From: Acidimicrobiia bacterium
GTDB lineage: Bacteria > Actinomycetota > Acidimicrobiia > Acidimicrobiales > SZUA-35
NCBI GenBank assembly: GCA_029863385.1
Contig: JAOTVU010000003.1
Coordinates: forward strand, 1-64,000
Reading direction: 5' to 3'
DNA length: 64,000 nucleotides
The position numbers and the translations under genes are program-made. Positions 10,052 to 23,188 of the stretch are shown here, piece after piece. Numbering within the stretch: position 1 is the stretch's first letter; every line of letters begins with the position of its first letter. Below the pieces are notes generated by a model. The model worked only from the letters and a program-made list of their open reading frames with translations, ran no database searches and was not told where the DNA came from.

Positions 10052-12973
10052 GTGTCTGGTAGTACCGTTCGAGGCGACAGCGCGCTTCACGAGTCCAACC
10101 TTCGGGGACGCTTCGGGCTCCTCGTGGCGGGAGCCTGCGCTGTCTTCGTCTTCGCTCTTCTGAACTGGCCGGACGCCGACAGCCTTTCGGATCTGACCGA
10201 GCCGCTGCTGTTCGTCAACACCACGCCCTCGGGTGGCGACATGGGCGCTCACGTCTGGGGTCCCGCCTACCTGCGCGATCACCTTCTCCCGCAGGCCCGA
10301 CTGAGCGGTTGGACGCCCGACTGGTACAGCGGGTTTCCCGCCTTTCACTTCTACATGGTGGTTCCTTCGCTCGCCATCGTCGCGCTGAACGTCGGCCTGC
10401 CGTGGCCGTTCGGGATCGGCCTCATCGCCGTTGCCGCTGGCGGTTTGTACCTCCTGGAGCGGCGGAGCTCGGATCGGTCGGCGACGAGCACCCGGCTCGA
10501 CCGGCTCCGTCGGTTTGCCTCGGCACCGGAGAACCGGGCGCCGGTGGCCGTGGCGCTCGTGATCGTTGCGGTGGTGCTGGTCGGACTGCCCTACGGCGTG
10601 GCGTTCAAGCTGGTCTCGGTCAGCGGTCTCGTCGCCTTCCCGCCGGCCGCCTGGCTCATGGGCCGGCTCGCCGGATCGCCGGAGCCCGTCCCGGCGTTCC
10701 TGGCCCTCGGCGCGTTCATCTTCCTGTTCGACACCAACTTCACCATCTACGGCGGCAACATCACCTCGACGTTGGCCGGCGAGTTCGCCTTCTCGATCTC
10801 GCTCGGCCTGACGCTGGTCGCAATCGGTTTGGCGTTGGGGGGAATGGACCGCAACATATGGCTCGCCCGGACCGCTGTGGTTGTAGCCGTGGTCGCCCTG
10901 TGCCATCTCATCCCCGTCTTCTTCATCATCCCGGCATTGATGTTGGCCTGCCTGTCCGATGGCCGGACCACCGCTCGAAGCTGGATGCTGGCGGGTTCGA
11001 TTGCGTTGGCCCTGCTGCCCGTCGCCTTCGCCGACGGTCGCGGCCTCGGTATGATCGCGCTCGCCCTGTCCGCGTTGATCGTGGTTTTCGTTGCCGCCGC
11101 AGCGGGAGATTCGACCGTCTTCGCCCGGTATCGATGGCTTCTCGTCGTTGGTCCCGTCGCCATGCTGGTCTCGGCCTTCTGGCTGCTTCCGTTCTACCTT
11201 CGTGAGCCGTACTTCAACGACATGGGCTGGGAGCGCCTCGACGAGGTCGGCGCTCCCATGCTCACCATTCCCATGAAGCTGGCGTTGCCGGTCGCCGCCA
11301 TCGGTTTGTTGCTGGCCTACGCGGCCCGGGAGCGCATCGGCATGATCTTCGGTGGTCTCGCCGCGGTGTTCGCCGCCGCCGTCGCCAACCTGGGCGAGGG
11401 TCCGCTCTGGAACGCCCGACTCCTGCCGTTCTACTACCTCGCCGTCTACCTGACCGCGGCCGTCGGCGTCGCCATGATCGTCCGCTACGTCGGCTCACTG
11501 GTAACCGGTGACCTCGACCGACCCTCGGTTTCGACGCTGACGCTTTCCTCCCTGGCCGCACTCGTGGCGGTCTTCGTCGCGGTGGCCATGCCGCTGCGCC
11601 TGATGCCGTTCGGGGGGATCAACGACGAGGGCGACTACGAATGGCTCGTCTTCACCAATTCGGCTCGAAGCGCGGTTCCGAGCTGGGCCGCCTGGAACTA
11701 CTCCGGGTACGAGCGGAAGGAGTCGTATCGGGAGTACTACGACATCGTCACCGCCATGGCAACGGTCGGTGAGACGAACGGCTGCGGGCGAGCCATGTGG
11801 GAGTACTCGAAGGAACTCGATCGCTACGGCACACCGATGGCGCTCATGTTGCTCCCGCACTGGACCGACGGCTGCATCGGTTCGATGGAGGGCCTGTACT
11901 TCGAGTCCTCGGCCACAACGCCGTTCCACTTCCTGAACCAGAGTGTGCTGTCCGACGCACCGTCGAGGGCGCAACGCGACCTGCCGTACCAGGGGTTCGA
12001 CATCGACACCGGCGTCGAACAACTGCAGCTGATGGGCGTTCGCTACTACATGGCCCAGTCCGACGACGCGATCGCCGCCGCCGACTCCCATCCTGCGCTC
12101 ACCAGGATCGGCGAGGCACAGCCGTTCGCTGTCTTCGAGGTCGGCGACAGTGAGCTCGTGGAGGGTCTGAGCTACGAGCCGGTGGTCGTGTCGGGGCGTT
12201 CCCCGGAGCAGCTGGCCAACGATGAGGCGGTGAGCCGATTCGATCTCGGTTGGGTCGGTCAGGCCGTGAGCCAATACAACGATCCCGCCGCCTACCTCGC
12301 CCTGCCGGCCGAGGACGGGCCCGCCGGCTGGGAGCGACGTGAGTCGCTGTCCACCTCCGACGGCGAACCGATCGATCCCGTCGGCGTCTCCAACATCGCC
12401 ACGACCGACTCGACCATCAGCTTCGACGTCGACCGGGTGGGAGAACCGGTGCTGGTGAAGGCGTCCTACTTTCCGAATTGGACGGTCGACGGCGCCGACG
12501 GGCCGTGGCGTGTCGGTCCGAATCTCATGGTCGTCGTCCCCACAGAGACCTCGGTTCGTCTGGCCTACGGTCGAACGCCGATCGACTGGCTCTCGAACCT
12601 GTTGACCCTGATCGGTCTCGTGATCGTCGCCATGCTGGCGGTTCGGGCCAGGCGGCGGCCCAGCCCGTCGATCCGCCCGGAGCCCGTCATGATGCCACCG
12701 ATGTCGGAAGGCGACGCGCAAGGCAGCGCGGGAGGCACCGAGCACCCCGACGAGCCGAACGCCGCGGTTCCGCCGCTCGAGCGTCCCACGCCTGTCGGTG
12801 CGGCCGCGGCGGTTCCGAAGGCCATCGGTGCGCCGACCGCAAGCCCGGTCGCGTCGAAGGATGCATCCGGCAACGGAGGGCGGGACACCGCGTCCGGTCC
12901 CGGTGACCCGGCTGCCGAACCGCCTGCCGAACAGTCCGAACCACCGGAACAGTCGGCCGTGTCCCGGCCGTGA
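10052..12973 (+). CDS. Large polytopic membrane protein (6-pyruvoyl-tetrahydropterin-synthase-related membrane domain type)
   Basis: 973 aa. The N-terminal two-thirds contain about a dozen hydrophobic helices with the segment DMGAHVWGPAYLRD near residue 65 and WYSGFPAFHFYM, typical of bacterial proteins annotated as PTPS-related membrane proteins and akin in layout to GT-C glycosyltransferases. A large extracellular domain (~530-840) follows, then one more helix (LLTLIGLVIVAMLAV) and a ~100-residue Pro/Ala/Glu-rich cytoplasmic tail. It overlaps the next gene by GTGA. The pairing with a GtrA-GT2 protein suggests polyprenyl-phosphate sugar transfer to an envelope glycan (inference). Confidence 0.75.
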   Translation: MSGSTVRGDSALHESNLRGRFGLLVAGACAVFVFALLNWPDADSLSDLTEPLLFVNTTPSGGDMGAHVWGPAYLRDHLLPQARLSGWTPDWYSGFPAFHFYMVVPSLAIVALNVGLPWPFGIGLIAVAAGGLYLLERRSSDRSATSTRLDRLRRFASAPENRAPVAVALVIVAVVLVGLPYGVAFKLVSVSGLVAFPPAAWLMGRLAGSPEPVPAFLALGAFIFLFDTNFTIYGGNITSTLAGEFAFSISLGLTLVAIGLALGGMDRNIWLARTAVVVAVVALCHLIPVFFIIPALMLACLSDGRTTARSWMLAGSIALALLPVAFADGRGLGMIALALSALIVVFVAAAAGDSTVFARYRWLLVVGPVAMLVSAFWLLPFYLREPYFNDMGWERLDEVGAPMLTIPMKLALPVAAIGLLLAYAARERIGMIFGGLAAVFAAAVANLGEGPLWNARLLPFYYLAVYLTAAVGVAMIVRYVGSLVTGDLDRPSVSTLTLSSLAALVAVFVAVAMPLRLMPFGGINDEGDYEWLVFTNSARSAVPSWAAWNYSGYERKESYREYYDIVTAMATVGETNGCGRAMWEYSKELDRYGTPMALMLLPHWTDGCIGSMEGLYFESSATTPFHFLNQSVLSDAPSRAQRDLPYQGFDIDTGVEQLQLMGVRYYMAQSDDAIAAADSHPALTRIGEAQPFAVFEVGDSELVEGLSYEPVVVSGRSPEQLANDEAVSRFDLGWVGQAVSQYNDPAAYLALPAEDGPAGWERRESLSTSDGEPIDPVGVSNIATTDSTISFDVDRVGEPVLVKASYFPNWTVDGADGPWRVGPNLMVVVPTETSVRLAYGRTPIDWLSNLLTLIGLVIVAMLAVRARRRPSPSIRPEPVMMPPMSEGDAQGSAGGTEHPDEPNAAVPPLERPTPVGAAAAVPKAIGAPTASPVASKDASGNGGRDTASGPGDPAAEPPAEQSEPPEQSAVSRP

Positions 12974-14136
12974 GGAGCCGACTCCGACTGTTCGCCCTGG
13001 TCGGCGCAGTCGCAACAGCGGTCGATCTCTCTCTGTTCCTGTTGTTGGCTCGGCAGTGGTCGTCGATCGTGGCCGCCAACGTGGTGGCGCTCGTGTCGGC
13101 TGCGACCGTCGCCTACGTGTTGAACCGCCGCCTCACGTTCAAGGGCGACCCCCGTGCTCGATGGGTGAGCAACCCAAGTCTTTTCGCTGGGACCGCGGTG
13201 GTGGCCGGGTCGATTGACACGCTCGTCCTGGTACTCGTCAACCCTGTTCTGGCCCTGCCGGTCACCAAGATGGTGGCCATCGGGTTCGGTGCCGGTGTTC
13301 GGTGGTTCATGTACCGGTGGATTCTGTTCACCCAGGTTCGGCGGGATCTGGCCCAACGGGTGAACCGTCCCGCCCCCGACCGCCCGCTCCGCCTGACCGT
13401 GGTCCTGCCCGCGTACAACGAGGAGGATCGAATCGCCGCCACCATCGACGCCGTCCGGCAAACACTGAAACCGGTGTTGGGCGACGGCGATCTGGAGATC
13501 CTCGTTGTCGACGACGGATCGGCCGACGACACCCCGGCCGCCGCCGAACGGGCCGGAGCCCGCGTTCTGCGTCAGCCGGTCAACCGGGGCAAGGGGGCGG
13601 CGGTCCGACGGGGTGTCCTCGAAGCGCGGGGCCGGAGCGTGGTGTTCACCGACGCCGACCTCGCCTACCGCCCCGAGCTGCTTCTCACGGTTCTCGACGA
13701 GGTCGAGCAGGGCTGGGACATGGTGGTCGGCAGCCGCCGCCATCAACACACAAACGTCCTCGTGCGGGCCAGGAGGCTCCGCGAACTCGGTGGTCGGATG
13801 GTCAACCGTTTGACCCATCTGGTACTGCTCGGCCATTTCCGGGACACGCAGTGCGGACTCAAGGGTTTCCAGGCCGATATCGCCAGGATCGTCTTCGAGC
13901 GAACCCGGATCGACGGATTCGCGTTTGACGTCGAACTCTTCCTGATCGCCGAACAGGATCAGTTGTCGCTTCGCGAGATCCCGGTTTCGGTTGAGAATCG
14001 GGCCGGATCCTCCGTTCGGGTCGTGGCCGATTTCGCCGCCCTGATGGTCGATCTGTTCCGTATCAGGCGCTGGGTCGGCGAGGGGGTCTACGAGCCGGAC
14101 GCCGGTCAGCTGAAGATCCTCGAGGAACGCTCGTGA
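12970..14136 (+). CDS. GtrA-like flippase domain fused to a DPM1/ALG5-type family 2 glycosyltransferase
   Basis: 388 aa. Residues 1-~115 hold four helices of the GtrA family (FALVGAVATAVDLSLFLLL, then YVLNRRLTF), which moves polyprenyl-phosphate sugars across the membrane. Residues ~138-375 are a GT2 domain of the dolichyl-phosphate glucosyl/mannosyl-transferase type: VVLPAYNEEDRI, VVDDGSADDT, NRGKGAAVRRG, FTDADLAY and the DTQCGLKGF motif. The fusion puts synthesis and flipping of a polyprenyl-phosphate sugar in one chain. GTGA overlap with the preceding giant membrane protein shows coupled translation. Neighbouring manB/manA make mannose the likely sugar (inference). Confidence 0.85.
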   Translation: MRSRLRLFALVGAVATAVDLSLFLLLARQWSSIVAANVVALVSAATVAYVLNRRLTFKGDPRARWVSNPSLFAGTAVVAGSIDTLVLVLVNPVLALPVTKMVAIGFGAGVRWFMYRWILFTQVRRDLAQRVNRPAPDRPLRLTVVLPAYNEEDRIAATIDAVRQTLKPVLGDGDLEILVVDDGSADDTPAAAERAGARVLRQPVNRGKGAAVRRGVLEARGRSVVFTDADLAYRPELLLTVLDEVEQGWDMVVGSRRHQHTNVLVRARRLRELGGRMVNRLTHLVLLGHFRDTQCGLKGFQADIARIVFERTRIDGFAFDVELFLIAEQDQLSLREIPVSVENRAGSSVRVVADFAALMVDLFRIRRWVGEGVYEPDAGQLKILEERS

Positions 14137-14280
14137 TCGGCTTGGTGACGGCACCGGGTCCGACAGCGGTCCACCAACCTGGAATCGCCGCGGCGGTGGA
14201 ACCTCGACGTACCGAGCGCGACCCCGTGCCGACCGCGTCTGGCCGTCACATAGCCGCTCCATCGACCGATAGGTGAACCT

Positions 14281-15654
14281 GTGACCGACATTTCCGTTCT
14301 CGACCAGATCGTCAAGGCGTACGACATCCGGGGCACCTATCCGGAGCAGCTCGATGCCAGGATCTGTCGAGCGCTCGGAGCGGGATTCGGTGTCCTGATC
14401 GCCGAGGTCGAGCCGACGACGACGGCGGTTGTCATCGGCCGTGACATGCGGCCCTCAGGCCCGGAACTGGTCGACGCCTTCGCCGACGGTGTCATGGGCC
14501 AGGGCCTCGATGTCATCGACATCGGCTTGGCCTCCACCGACCTCCTCTACTTCGCATCGGGAAGGCTCGACCTGCCCGGTGTGATGCTCACCGCATCGCA
14601 CAATCCCGCCGAATACAACGGGATCAAGCTCTGCCGTAGCGCAGCGGCTCCGGTCGGCGAGGACTCCGGCCTGTCGACCATCAAGCGGGTGGCGGCCGAG
14701 GGCGCCGTCGATGTGCCCGACGCCAAGCGCGGACGCCGCTCGAAACTGGATCTGCTGGCGGATTTCGCCGATCACGTCCGGAACTTCGTCGACCTGGCCG
14801 CCCTCCGTCCCCTGAAGGTCATCGCCGACACGGCAAACGGCATGGGAGGACTGGTCGTGCCGGAGGTCTTCGCTACGTTGCCCTTCGACCTCGAGGTCAT
14901 GTACTCCGAACTGGACGGGACCTTTCCCAACCATGAGGCCAATCCGCTCGACGAGAAGAACCTCGTCGATTTGCAGGCCCGCGTGCTCGAGACCGGCGCC
15001 GACATCGGACTGGCCTTCGACGGTGACGCCGACCGGGTTTTCGTGGTCGACGAGAAGGCGCAGCCCGTTTCGGGATCGCTCACCACCGCGCTCCTGGCCC
15101 GCTCGATCCTGGCCCAGAATCCCGGTTCGAAGATCATCCACAACCTCATCTGCTCGAAGGCGGTTCCGGAGGTGGTGATCGAGCACGGGGGGGAGCCTCT
15201 GCGGTCCCGAGTCGGCCACTCCTTCATCAAGCAGATGATGGCGGAAACGGGCGCTGTGTTCGGCGGCGAGCACTCAGCCCACTACTACTTCCGCGACAAT
15301 TGGCGGGCCGACTCCGGCCTGATCGCCTCGGTCCTGGTACTCGAACAGCTGTCGCACCACGATGGCCCACTCTCGGAGTTGCTGGCCCCGCTGAAACGTT
15401 ACGAGGCCTCGGGCGAGATCAACACCCGGGTGACCGACGCCGCGGTGGTCATCGAACGGGTGGCCGAGCACCACAGCCAGGCGTCGTGTGATCGGCTCGA
15501 CGGGCTCACCGTCGACCACGGCGACTGGTGGTTCAATCTGCGCCCTTCGAACACCGAACCGCTGTTGAGGCTCAACCTCGAGGCCCCGACGAAAGCCGAC
15601 GTCGATCGGCGGGTGTCCGAGGTTCAAGCGGTCATAGCCGAGGCGTCGCGATAG
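14281..15654 (+). CDS. manB: Phosphomannomutase/phosphoglucomutase
   Basis: 457 aa alpha-D-phosphohexomutase with all four domains: catalytic serine loop TASHNPAEYNGIK (Ser ~105), metal-binding DGDADR (~246), sugar-binding GGEHSAHYYF (~325) and the phosphate-binding loop RPSNTEP (~422). It interconverts mannose-6-P and mannose-1-P (and probably the glucose equivalents), supplying GDP-mannose. A GTG start is used. manA follows 2 nt after the stop, so the two enzymes are made together. The 144 bp upstream has no gene. Confidence 0.93.
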   Translation: MTDISVLDQIVKAYDIRGTYPEQLDARICRALGAGFGVLIAEVEPTTTAVVIGRDMRPSGPELVDAFADGVMGQGLDVIDIGLASTDLLYFASGRLDLPGVMLTASHNPAEYNGIKLCRSAAAPVGEDSGLSTIKRVAAEGAVDVPDAKRGRRSKLDLLADFADHVRNFVDLAALRPLKVIADTANGMGGLVVPEVFATLPFDLEVMYSELDGTFPNHEANPLDEKNLVDLQARVLETGADIGLAFDGDADRVFVVDEKAQPVSGSLTTALLARSILAQNPGSKIIHNLICSKAVPEVVIEHGGEPLRSRVGHSFIKQMMAETGAVFGGEHSAHYYFRDNWRADSGLIASVLVLEQLSHHDGPLSELLAPLKRYEASGEINTRVTDAAVVIERVAEHHSQASCDRLDGLTVDHGDWWFNLRPSNTEPLLRLNLEAPTKADVDRRVSEVQAVIAEASR

Positions 15655-15656
15655 CC

Positions 15657-16907
15657 GTGCGACGGATCAGCGGCTCACTCCAGCACTATCCCTGGGGCCG
15701 GTTCACGGCCATCGCCGAGCTCCGGCACGTTGAACCATCAGGCAGGCCCGAGGCCGAGTACTGGCTGGGCACCCATCCCCGTGGCCCGAGCCGCGTGATC
15801 CTCGACGGTGGGGGCGAAGGTCCGACGCTCGACTCTGTTATCGCCGCCGAACCGGAGCGATGGCTCGGCTCGCCTGTGCTCGACCGATTCGGCGAACTCC
15901 CCTTTCTCCTGAAGATCCTGGCCGCCGACCGGCCGCTGTCGATTCAGGCCCATCCGACCGCCGAGCAGGCTCGGGTCGGCTTCGAGCGGGAAAACCTGGC
16001 CGGTATCGAGCGAGACGACTTCAAACGCAGCTATCACGACCCCAATCACAAGCCCGAGCTGATCTGTGCGCTGAGCCCGTTCGAAGCCAAGTGCGGGCTT
16101 CGGGTTCTGCACGAAACGCGGCGTCTGTTCTCCACATTCACCCCTGCCGCGCTCGACCCGGTGCGAGCACGACTCGACGGCGACGGCGACGGCGACGGCC
16201 CATCGGTTCTCGGTGGGGTGGTCTCGTGGATGCTCGAGTTGGATCAGCAGCGGGCCATGGAACTCGTCGATGCGGTGGTTTCGGAAGCTCGGCGGCTGCT
16301 GGACTCGCCCGACGAGCTGGCCCCGATCGCCGACTTCCGGCTCGATCTCGAGTGGACGGTTCGGATCCACGACGTGCATCCCGGTGACATCGGCGTTGTG
16401 GTGGCACTGCTGTTGAACCATCTCACCCTGCAACCCGGTCAGGCCCTGTTCCTCGAAGCCGGTGTTCTCCACGCCTACCTCTCCGGTGTCGGCATCGAGG
16501 TGATGGCCAACAGCGACAACGTGCTCCGAGGCGGCCTGACGACCAAACACGTCGACGTCGACGAGCTCCTGTCGGTGGCGTCCTTCGAGCCCTGCCGACC
16601 GCAGGTGCAGACGATCAGCCGGCCGACCCATCGCTTCGACGCTCCGGTCCCCGAGTTCGCGCTCACGGCCTACGGGTTCGCTGAGGGGGCCGAGCGGTCG
16701 ATCTGCGAGGTCGAGGGCCCCGAGATCGTGCTCGTCGAGTCGGGTTCGGCCACCCTGTCAACCGCTCCTTCGACCATCGCCCCCGGCAATGGTCCAACGG
16801 TTCGGCTCTCGCCCGGGCAGGCGGTGGCCATCCCGGCCGCAACGGGCCGCTACGAGCTGGCGCTCGAAGGAGACGGGACGAGGATCTGGCGGGCGACGGT
16901 CGGCTGA
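15657..16907 (+). CDS. manA: Mannose-6-phosphate isomerase, class I
   Basis: 416 aa. The GTG at 15657, 2 nt after the manB stop, gives the typical N-terminus RRISGSLQHYPWG. Zinc-site residues are in QAHPT (~100), HKPELICAL (~130) and EAGVLHAYLSG (~270); the conserved tail of the catalytic domain is NSDNVLRGGLTTKHVD. It converts fructose-6-P to mannose-6-P, feeding manB. A longer in-frame ORF extends upstream through manB but overlaps it and lacks family similarity. Residues ~182-186 are a short Asp-Gly repeat (DGDGDGDG), a simple-repeat insertion. Confidence 0.92.
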   Translation: MRRISGSLQHYPWGRFTAIAELRHVEPSGRPEAEYWLGTHPRGPSRVILDGGGEGPTLDSVIAAEPERWLGSPVLDRFGELPFLLKILAADRPLSIQAHPTAEQARVGFERENLAGIERDDFKRSYHDPNHKPELICALSPFEAKCGLRVLHETRRLFSTFTPAALDPVRARLDGDGDGDGPSVLGGVVSWMLELDQQRAMELVDAVVSEARRLLDSPDELAPIADFRLDLEWTVRIHDVHPGDIGVVVALLLNHLTLQPGQALFLEAGVLHAYLSGVGIEVMANSDNVLRGGLTTKHVDVDELLSVASFEPCRPQVQTISRPTHRFDAPVPEFALTAYGFAEGAERSICEVEGPEIVLVESGSATLSTAPSTIAPGNGPTVRLSPGQAVAIPAATGRYELALEGDGTRIWRATVG

Positions 16908-16909
16908 TA

Positions 16910-17100
16910 GAGTCGGCGATCCGGAGGATCGCCTTCACAAGTTTGCGTTTCGCAAACTCTCGGGCTCGAAAGGGATGCCCTGGAGATCGGTTTTCCGCCC
17001 GGATTGAGTCGGCGAGCCGGAGGATCGCCTTCACAAGTTTGCGTTTCGCAAACTCTCCGGCTCGAAGGGGATGCCCTGGAGATCGGTCTTTCCGCAGCCT
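16910..17100. repeat. Two tandem copies of a 96-bp double-hairpin repeat
   Basis: Copy 1 is 16910-17005 and copy 2 17006-17100, about 90% identical at a period of exactly 96 bp. Each copy contains two adjacent inverted repeats: GGCGATCC-GGA-GGATCGCC (16915-16933; one mismatch in copy 2, GGCGAGCC) and AGTTTGCG-TTT-CGCAAACT (16940-16958 and 17036-17054, perfect in both). The AT-rich second hairpin stands out from the surrounding GC-rich DNA. It is placed between manA and the Trm112-like gene and resembles REP/BIME-type dispersed palindromic elements. Copy number in the genome cannot be judged from this window. Confidence 0.85.
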
Positions 17101-17153
17101 GATAGCCTTGTCCGGGTATTCCGATCCGGAGTATCTCTCTCGGAGGTTCACCC

Positions 17154-17390
17154 GTGGCCCTTGCCCAGCAGCTACTCGACATCCTTGCTTGCCCTGAGGA
17201 CAAGGGCCCACTGTTGTACTTCGAGCAGGAGGGTTGGCTCTACAACCCCCGCCTTCATCGCCGCTACCGGATCGAGGACGACATTCCCATCATGCTGATC
17301 GACGAATCGGAGCAGGTGGACGGCGCCGAACACGAACGTCTCATGGCTCTCTCCGCCGAGCGGGCCTTGCGGCCGACGTTCGACGCATGA
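17154..17390 (+). CDS. Trm112 family protein
   Basis: 78 aa small protein starting GTG with GGAGG 9 nt upstream. LLDILACPEDKGPLLYF and NPRLHRRYRIEDDIPIMLIDE match the Trm112/YcaR fold. In eukaryotes Trm112 activates methyltransferases; the bacterial members are less characterised, and in Actinobacteria one lies regularly between manA and ahcY. Only one of the usual Cys zinc ligands (LACPEDK) is retained, so zinc binding is doubtful. Adjacent ahcY, which removes the product inhibitor of methyltransferases, fits a methylation-related job. Confidence 0.82.
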   Translation: MALAQQLLDILACPEDKGPLLYFEQEGWLYNPRLHRRYRIEDDIPIMLIDESEQVDGAEHERLMALSAERALRPTFDA

Positions 17391-17474
17391 CGCCGCCCCT
17401 TTTCCGCTCACGTCCGACGCAGTCCGCGTTCACACCCTCCGGATTCACACTCTCTCTCCCCGTCAGGAGCTGAC

Positions 17475-18947
<1,473 letters not shown>

Positions 18948-18955
18948 TCCACGAT

Positions 18956-18997
18956 CTGTGCGCTCCTGACCCGGGAAACCGGGTTGTGGGCGCGCAG
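18956..18997 (+). terminator. Stem-loop after ahcY, likely terminator or 3'-end structure
   Basis: A lower stem CTGTGCGC/GCGCGCAG (one G-U pair) and an upper stem ACCCGG-GAAA-CCGGGT with a stable GAAA tetraloop, starting 9 nt after the stop codon. No U-tract follows, as is common for actinobacterial terminators. Confidence 0.55.
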
Positions 18998-19032
18998 AAT
19001 CAGGGTGGGCCGAAACTGTCACCGCCTCCGAG

Positions 19033-19038
19033 TAGGGT
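19033..19038 (+). promoter_or_regulatory. -10 box (TAGGGT), leaderless promoter of the ComF-like gene
   Basis: TAGGGT lies exactly 6 nt before the ATG at 19045. Confidence 0.55.
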
Positions 19039-19044
19039 CGCCCC

Positions 19045-19716
19045 ATGGTGCTCATGCGGGTGTGTCCCTGGTGTCGGCGAACCGAGCCGTGGCGGCGAGG
19101 GTGTGGTTGCCTGCCCGACCCACTCGACTCGCCCGTCCTGCGCACGATCAGCGGGATCGACCTGGCCGTCGCCGCTCACAACTACGACGAGGTGATTCGA
19201 CGGTTTGTTCTGGCGGCGAAGAACGGCGGCCGACAGGACCTGCTGCGCCGCTTCGGCGAACAGCTCGCCCAGGTGCTCGCCCAGGCCACCCGGTTCCCCG
19301 ATTTCCGGAACGGCCAGCGGCCGACGGTGGTCTGGGTGCCGGCGAGTCGGGGCCGGCGTCGTCGCCGTGGTTACGACCAGGGTCGCCTCCTGGCCCGAAC
19401 GGTGGGCCGGGCGCTTGGCCTTCCGGTGCGGCCACTCTTGGTGCGCACCGGTTCTGGGGCGCAGGAGGGTCGGGATCGGGCCGAACGCCTGGCCGGGCCT
19501 CAGCTTCGTTGCCGGGTTCGGCACGCGCCCTCCCACGTCGTCATCATCGACGACGTGATCACGACCGGCGCATCGCTCGCAGCAGCCGCCGACGCACTTC
19601 GAGGGGCCGGAACCACGGCGATCATGGCGGTGGCGGTAGCATCCTCAGGGTCAAACGGGTCAAATCACGCACTGGCGGGAAACGCTGGCTTGCGCCAGGT
19701 CTCCCGCCTATGGTGA
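19045..19716 (+). CDS. ComF family phosphoribosyltransferase-like protein
   Basis: 223 aa. An N-terminal Cys cluster (CPWCRR...CGC, ~7-30) is a short zinc ribbon, followed by a type I phosphoribosyltransferase fold with VWVPASRGRRRRRGYDQ (~103) and the PRPP-binding loop VVIIDDVITTGASL (~172). ComF proteins are linked to DNA uptake in competent bacteria, but many genomes carry them without known competence, and the substrate is unknown. It has its own leaderless promoter and ends 49 nt before hpf. Confidence 0.85.
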   Translation: MVLMRVCPWCRRTEPWRRGCGCLPDPLDSPVLRTISGIDLAVAAHNYDEVIRRFVLAAKNGGRQDLLRRFGEQLAQVLAQATRFPDFRNGQRPTVVWVPASRGRRRRRGYDQGRLLARTVGRALGLPVRPLLVRTGSGAQEGRDRAERLAGPQLRCRVRHAPSHVVIIDDVITTGASLAAAADALRGAGTTAIMAVAVASSGSNGSNHALAGNAGLRQVSRLW

Positions 19717-19765
19717 GCAGGTAACGAGCGGCATGCTCAAGCGATCGCATCCCATGGAGGTTTGT

Positions 19766-20323
19766 ATGGAAGTTTCGGTCAGTGGTCGGAAAACAGCCGT
19801 GTCCCAGTCTCTGAAACGACAAGCCGAGGAAAAGATCGGGCGTCTGGATAAGTACCTCGACATGGATCGAGCCGAGGTTCACTTCTGGGAGGAGAAGAAC
19901 TCCCGAAGCAAGGACACGGAGTACTGCGAGGTCACCATGGAGGGCCACGGGCACCACATCCGGTGCAAGGTGGCGGCTCCCGACGGATTCACGGCCGTCG
20001 ACCTGGCGGTGGACAAGCTGGAAAGCCAGCTCCGCAAACTGAAGACCAAGGTCCACAAGCGCTACCGCGGACGGGAACGACCGGCCATTCCGCCCGATCT
20101 CGTCCCGGAAAAGCTGGTCAGCGACGAGCATGCGGCCGAGCCGATGTACAACATCGTGAAATCGAAGCTGTTCCAGATCAACTCACTCGACCCCCAGGGT
20201 GCGGCGCTACAGATGGATCTCCTGAATCACGACTTCTACCTGTTCACCAACTCCGAAACCGAACGGGCCGCCGTCGTCTACCGACGGGACGACGGAAACG
20301 TCGGCTTGATCGAGGTCGAGTAG
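19766..20323 (+). CDS. hpf: Ribosome hibernation promoting factor, long form
   Basis: 185 aa. The ATG at 19766 is chosen because GGAGG lies 5 nt upstream; an ATG 33 nt earlier lacks one. The N-terminal S30AE/RaiA domain starts MEVSVSGRKTAVSQSLKRQ and contains ITMEGHGHHIRCKV-like beta strands; the C-terminal ~60 residues (YNIVKSKLFQINSLDPQGA ... DFYLFTNSETERAAVVYRR) are the dimerisation domain of long HPF, which pairs 70S ribosomes into 100S dimers in stationary phase. Placement just before secA is common in Actinobacteria. Confidence 0.93.
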   Translation: MEVSVSGRKTAVSQSLKRQAEEKIGRLDKYLDMDRAEVHFWEEKNSRSKDTEYCEVTMEGHGHHIRCKVAAPDGFTAVDLAVDKLESQLRKLKTKVHKRYRGRERPAIPPDLVPEKLVSDEHAAEPMYNIVKSKLFQINSLDPQGAALQMDLLNHDFYLFTNSETERAAVVYRRDDGNVGLIEVE

Positions 20324-20375
20324 GCCTGAGCAGCACCTTGCGGGCCGGCGCGTCAGTCGTACGGGTTCGCCCCAG

Positions 20376-20381
20376 TAGACT
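20376..20381 (+). promoter_or_regulatory. -10 box (TAGACT) of secA
   Basis: TAGACT ends 11 nt before the secA ATG, giving a 5' leader of about 4 nt. Confidence 0.45.
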
Positions 20382-20392
20382 TCATAAGTAAC

Positions 20393-23182
<2,790 letters not shown>

Positions 23183-23188
23183 TCCGCC

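Noticed and set aside
16789..17203. Several overlapping frames with repeated peptides across the tandem repeat
   Set aside because: The repeated peptides are just translation of the 96-bp palindromic unit in several frames.
17391..17474. SAH or SAM riboswitch before ahcY
   Set aside because: The 84-nt leader has none of the conserved riboswitch core sequence and no strong paired elements.
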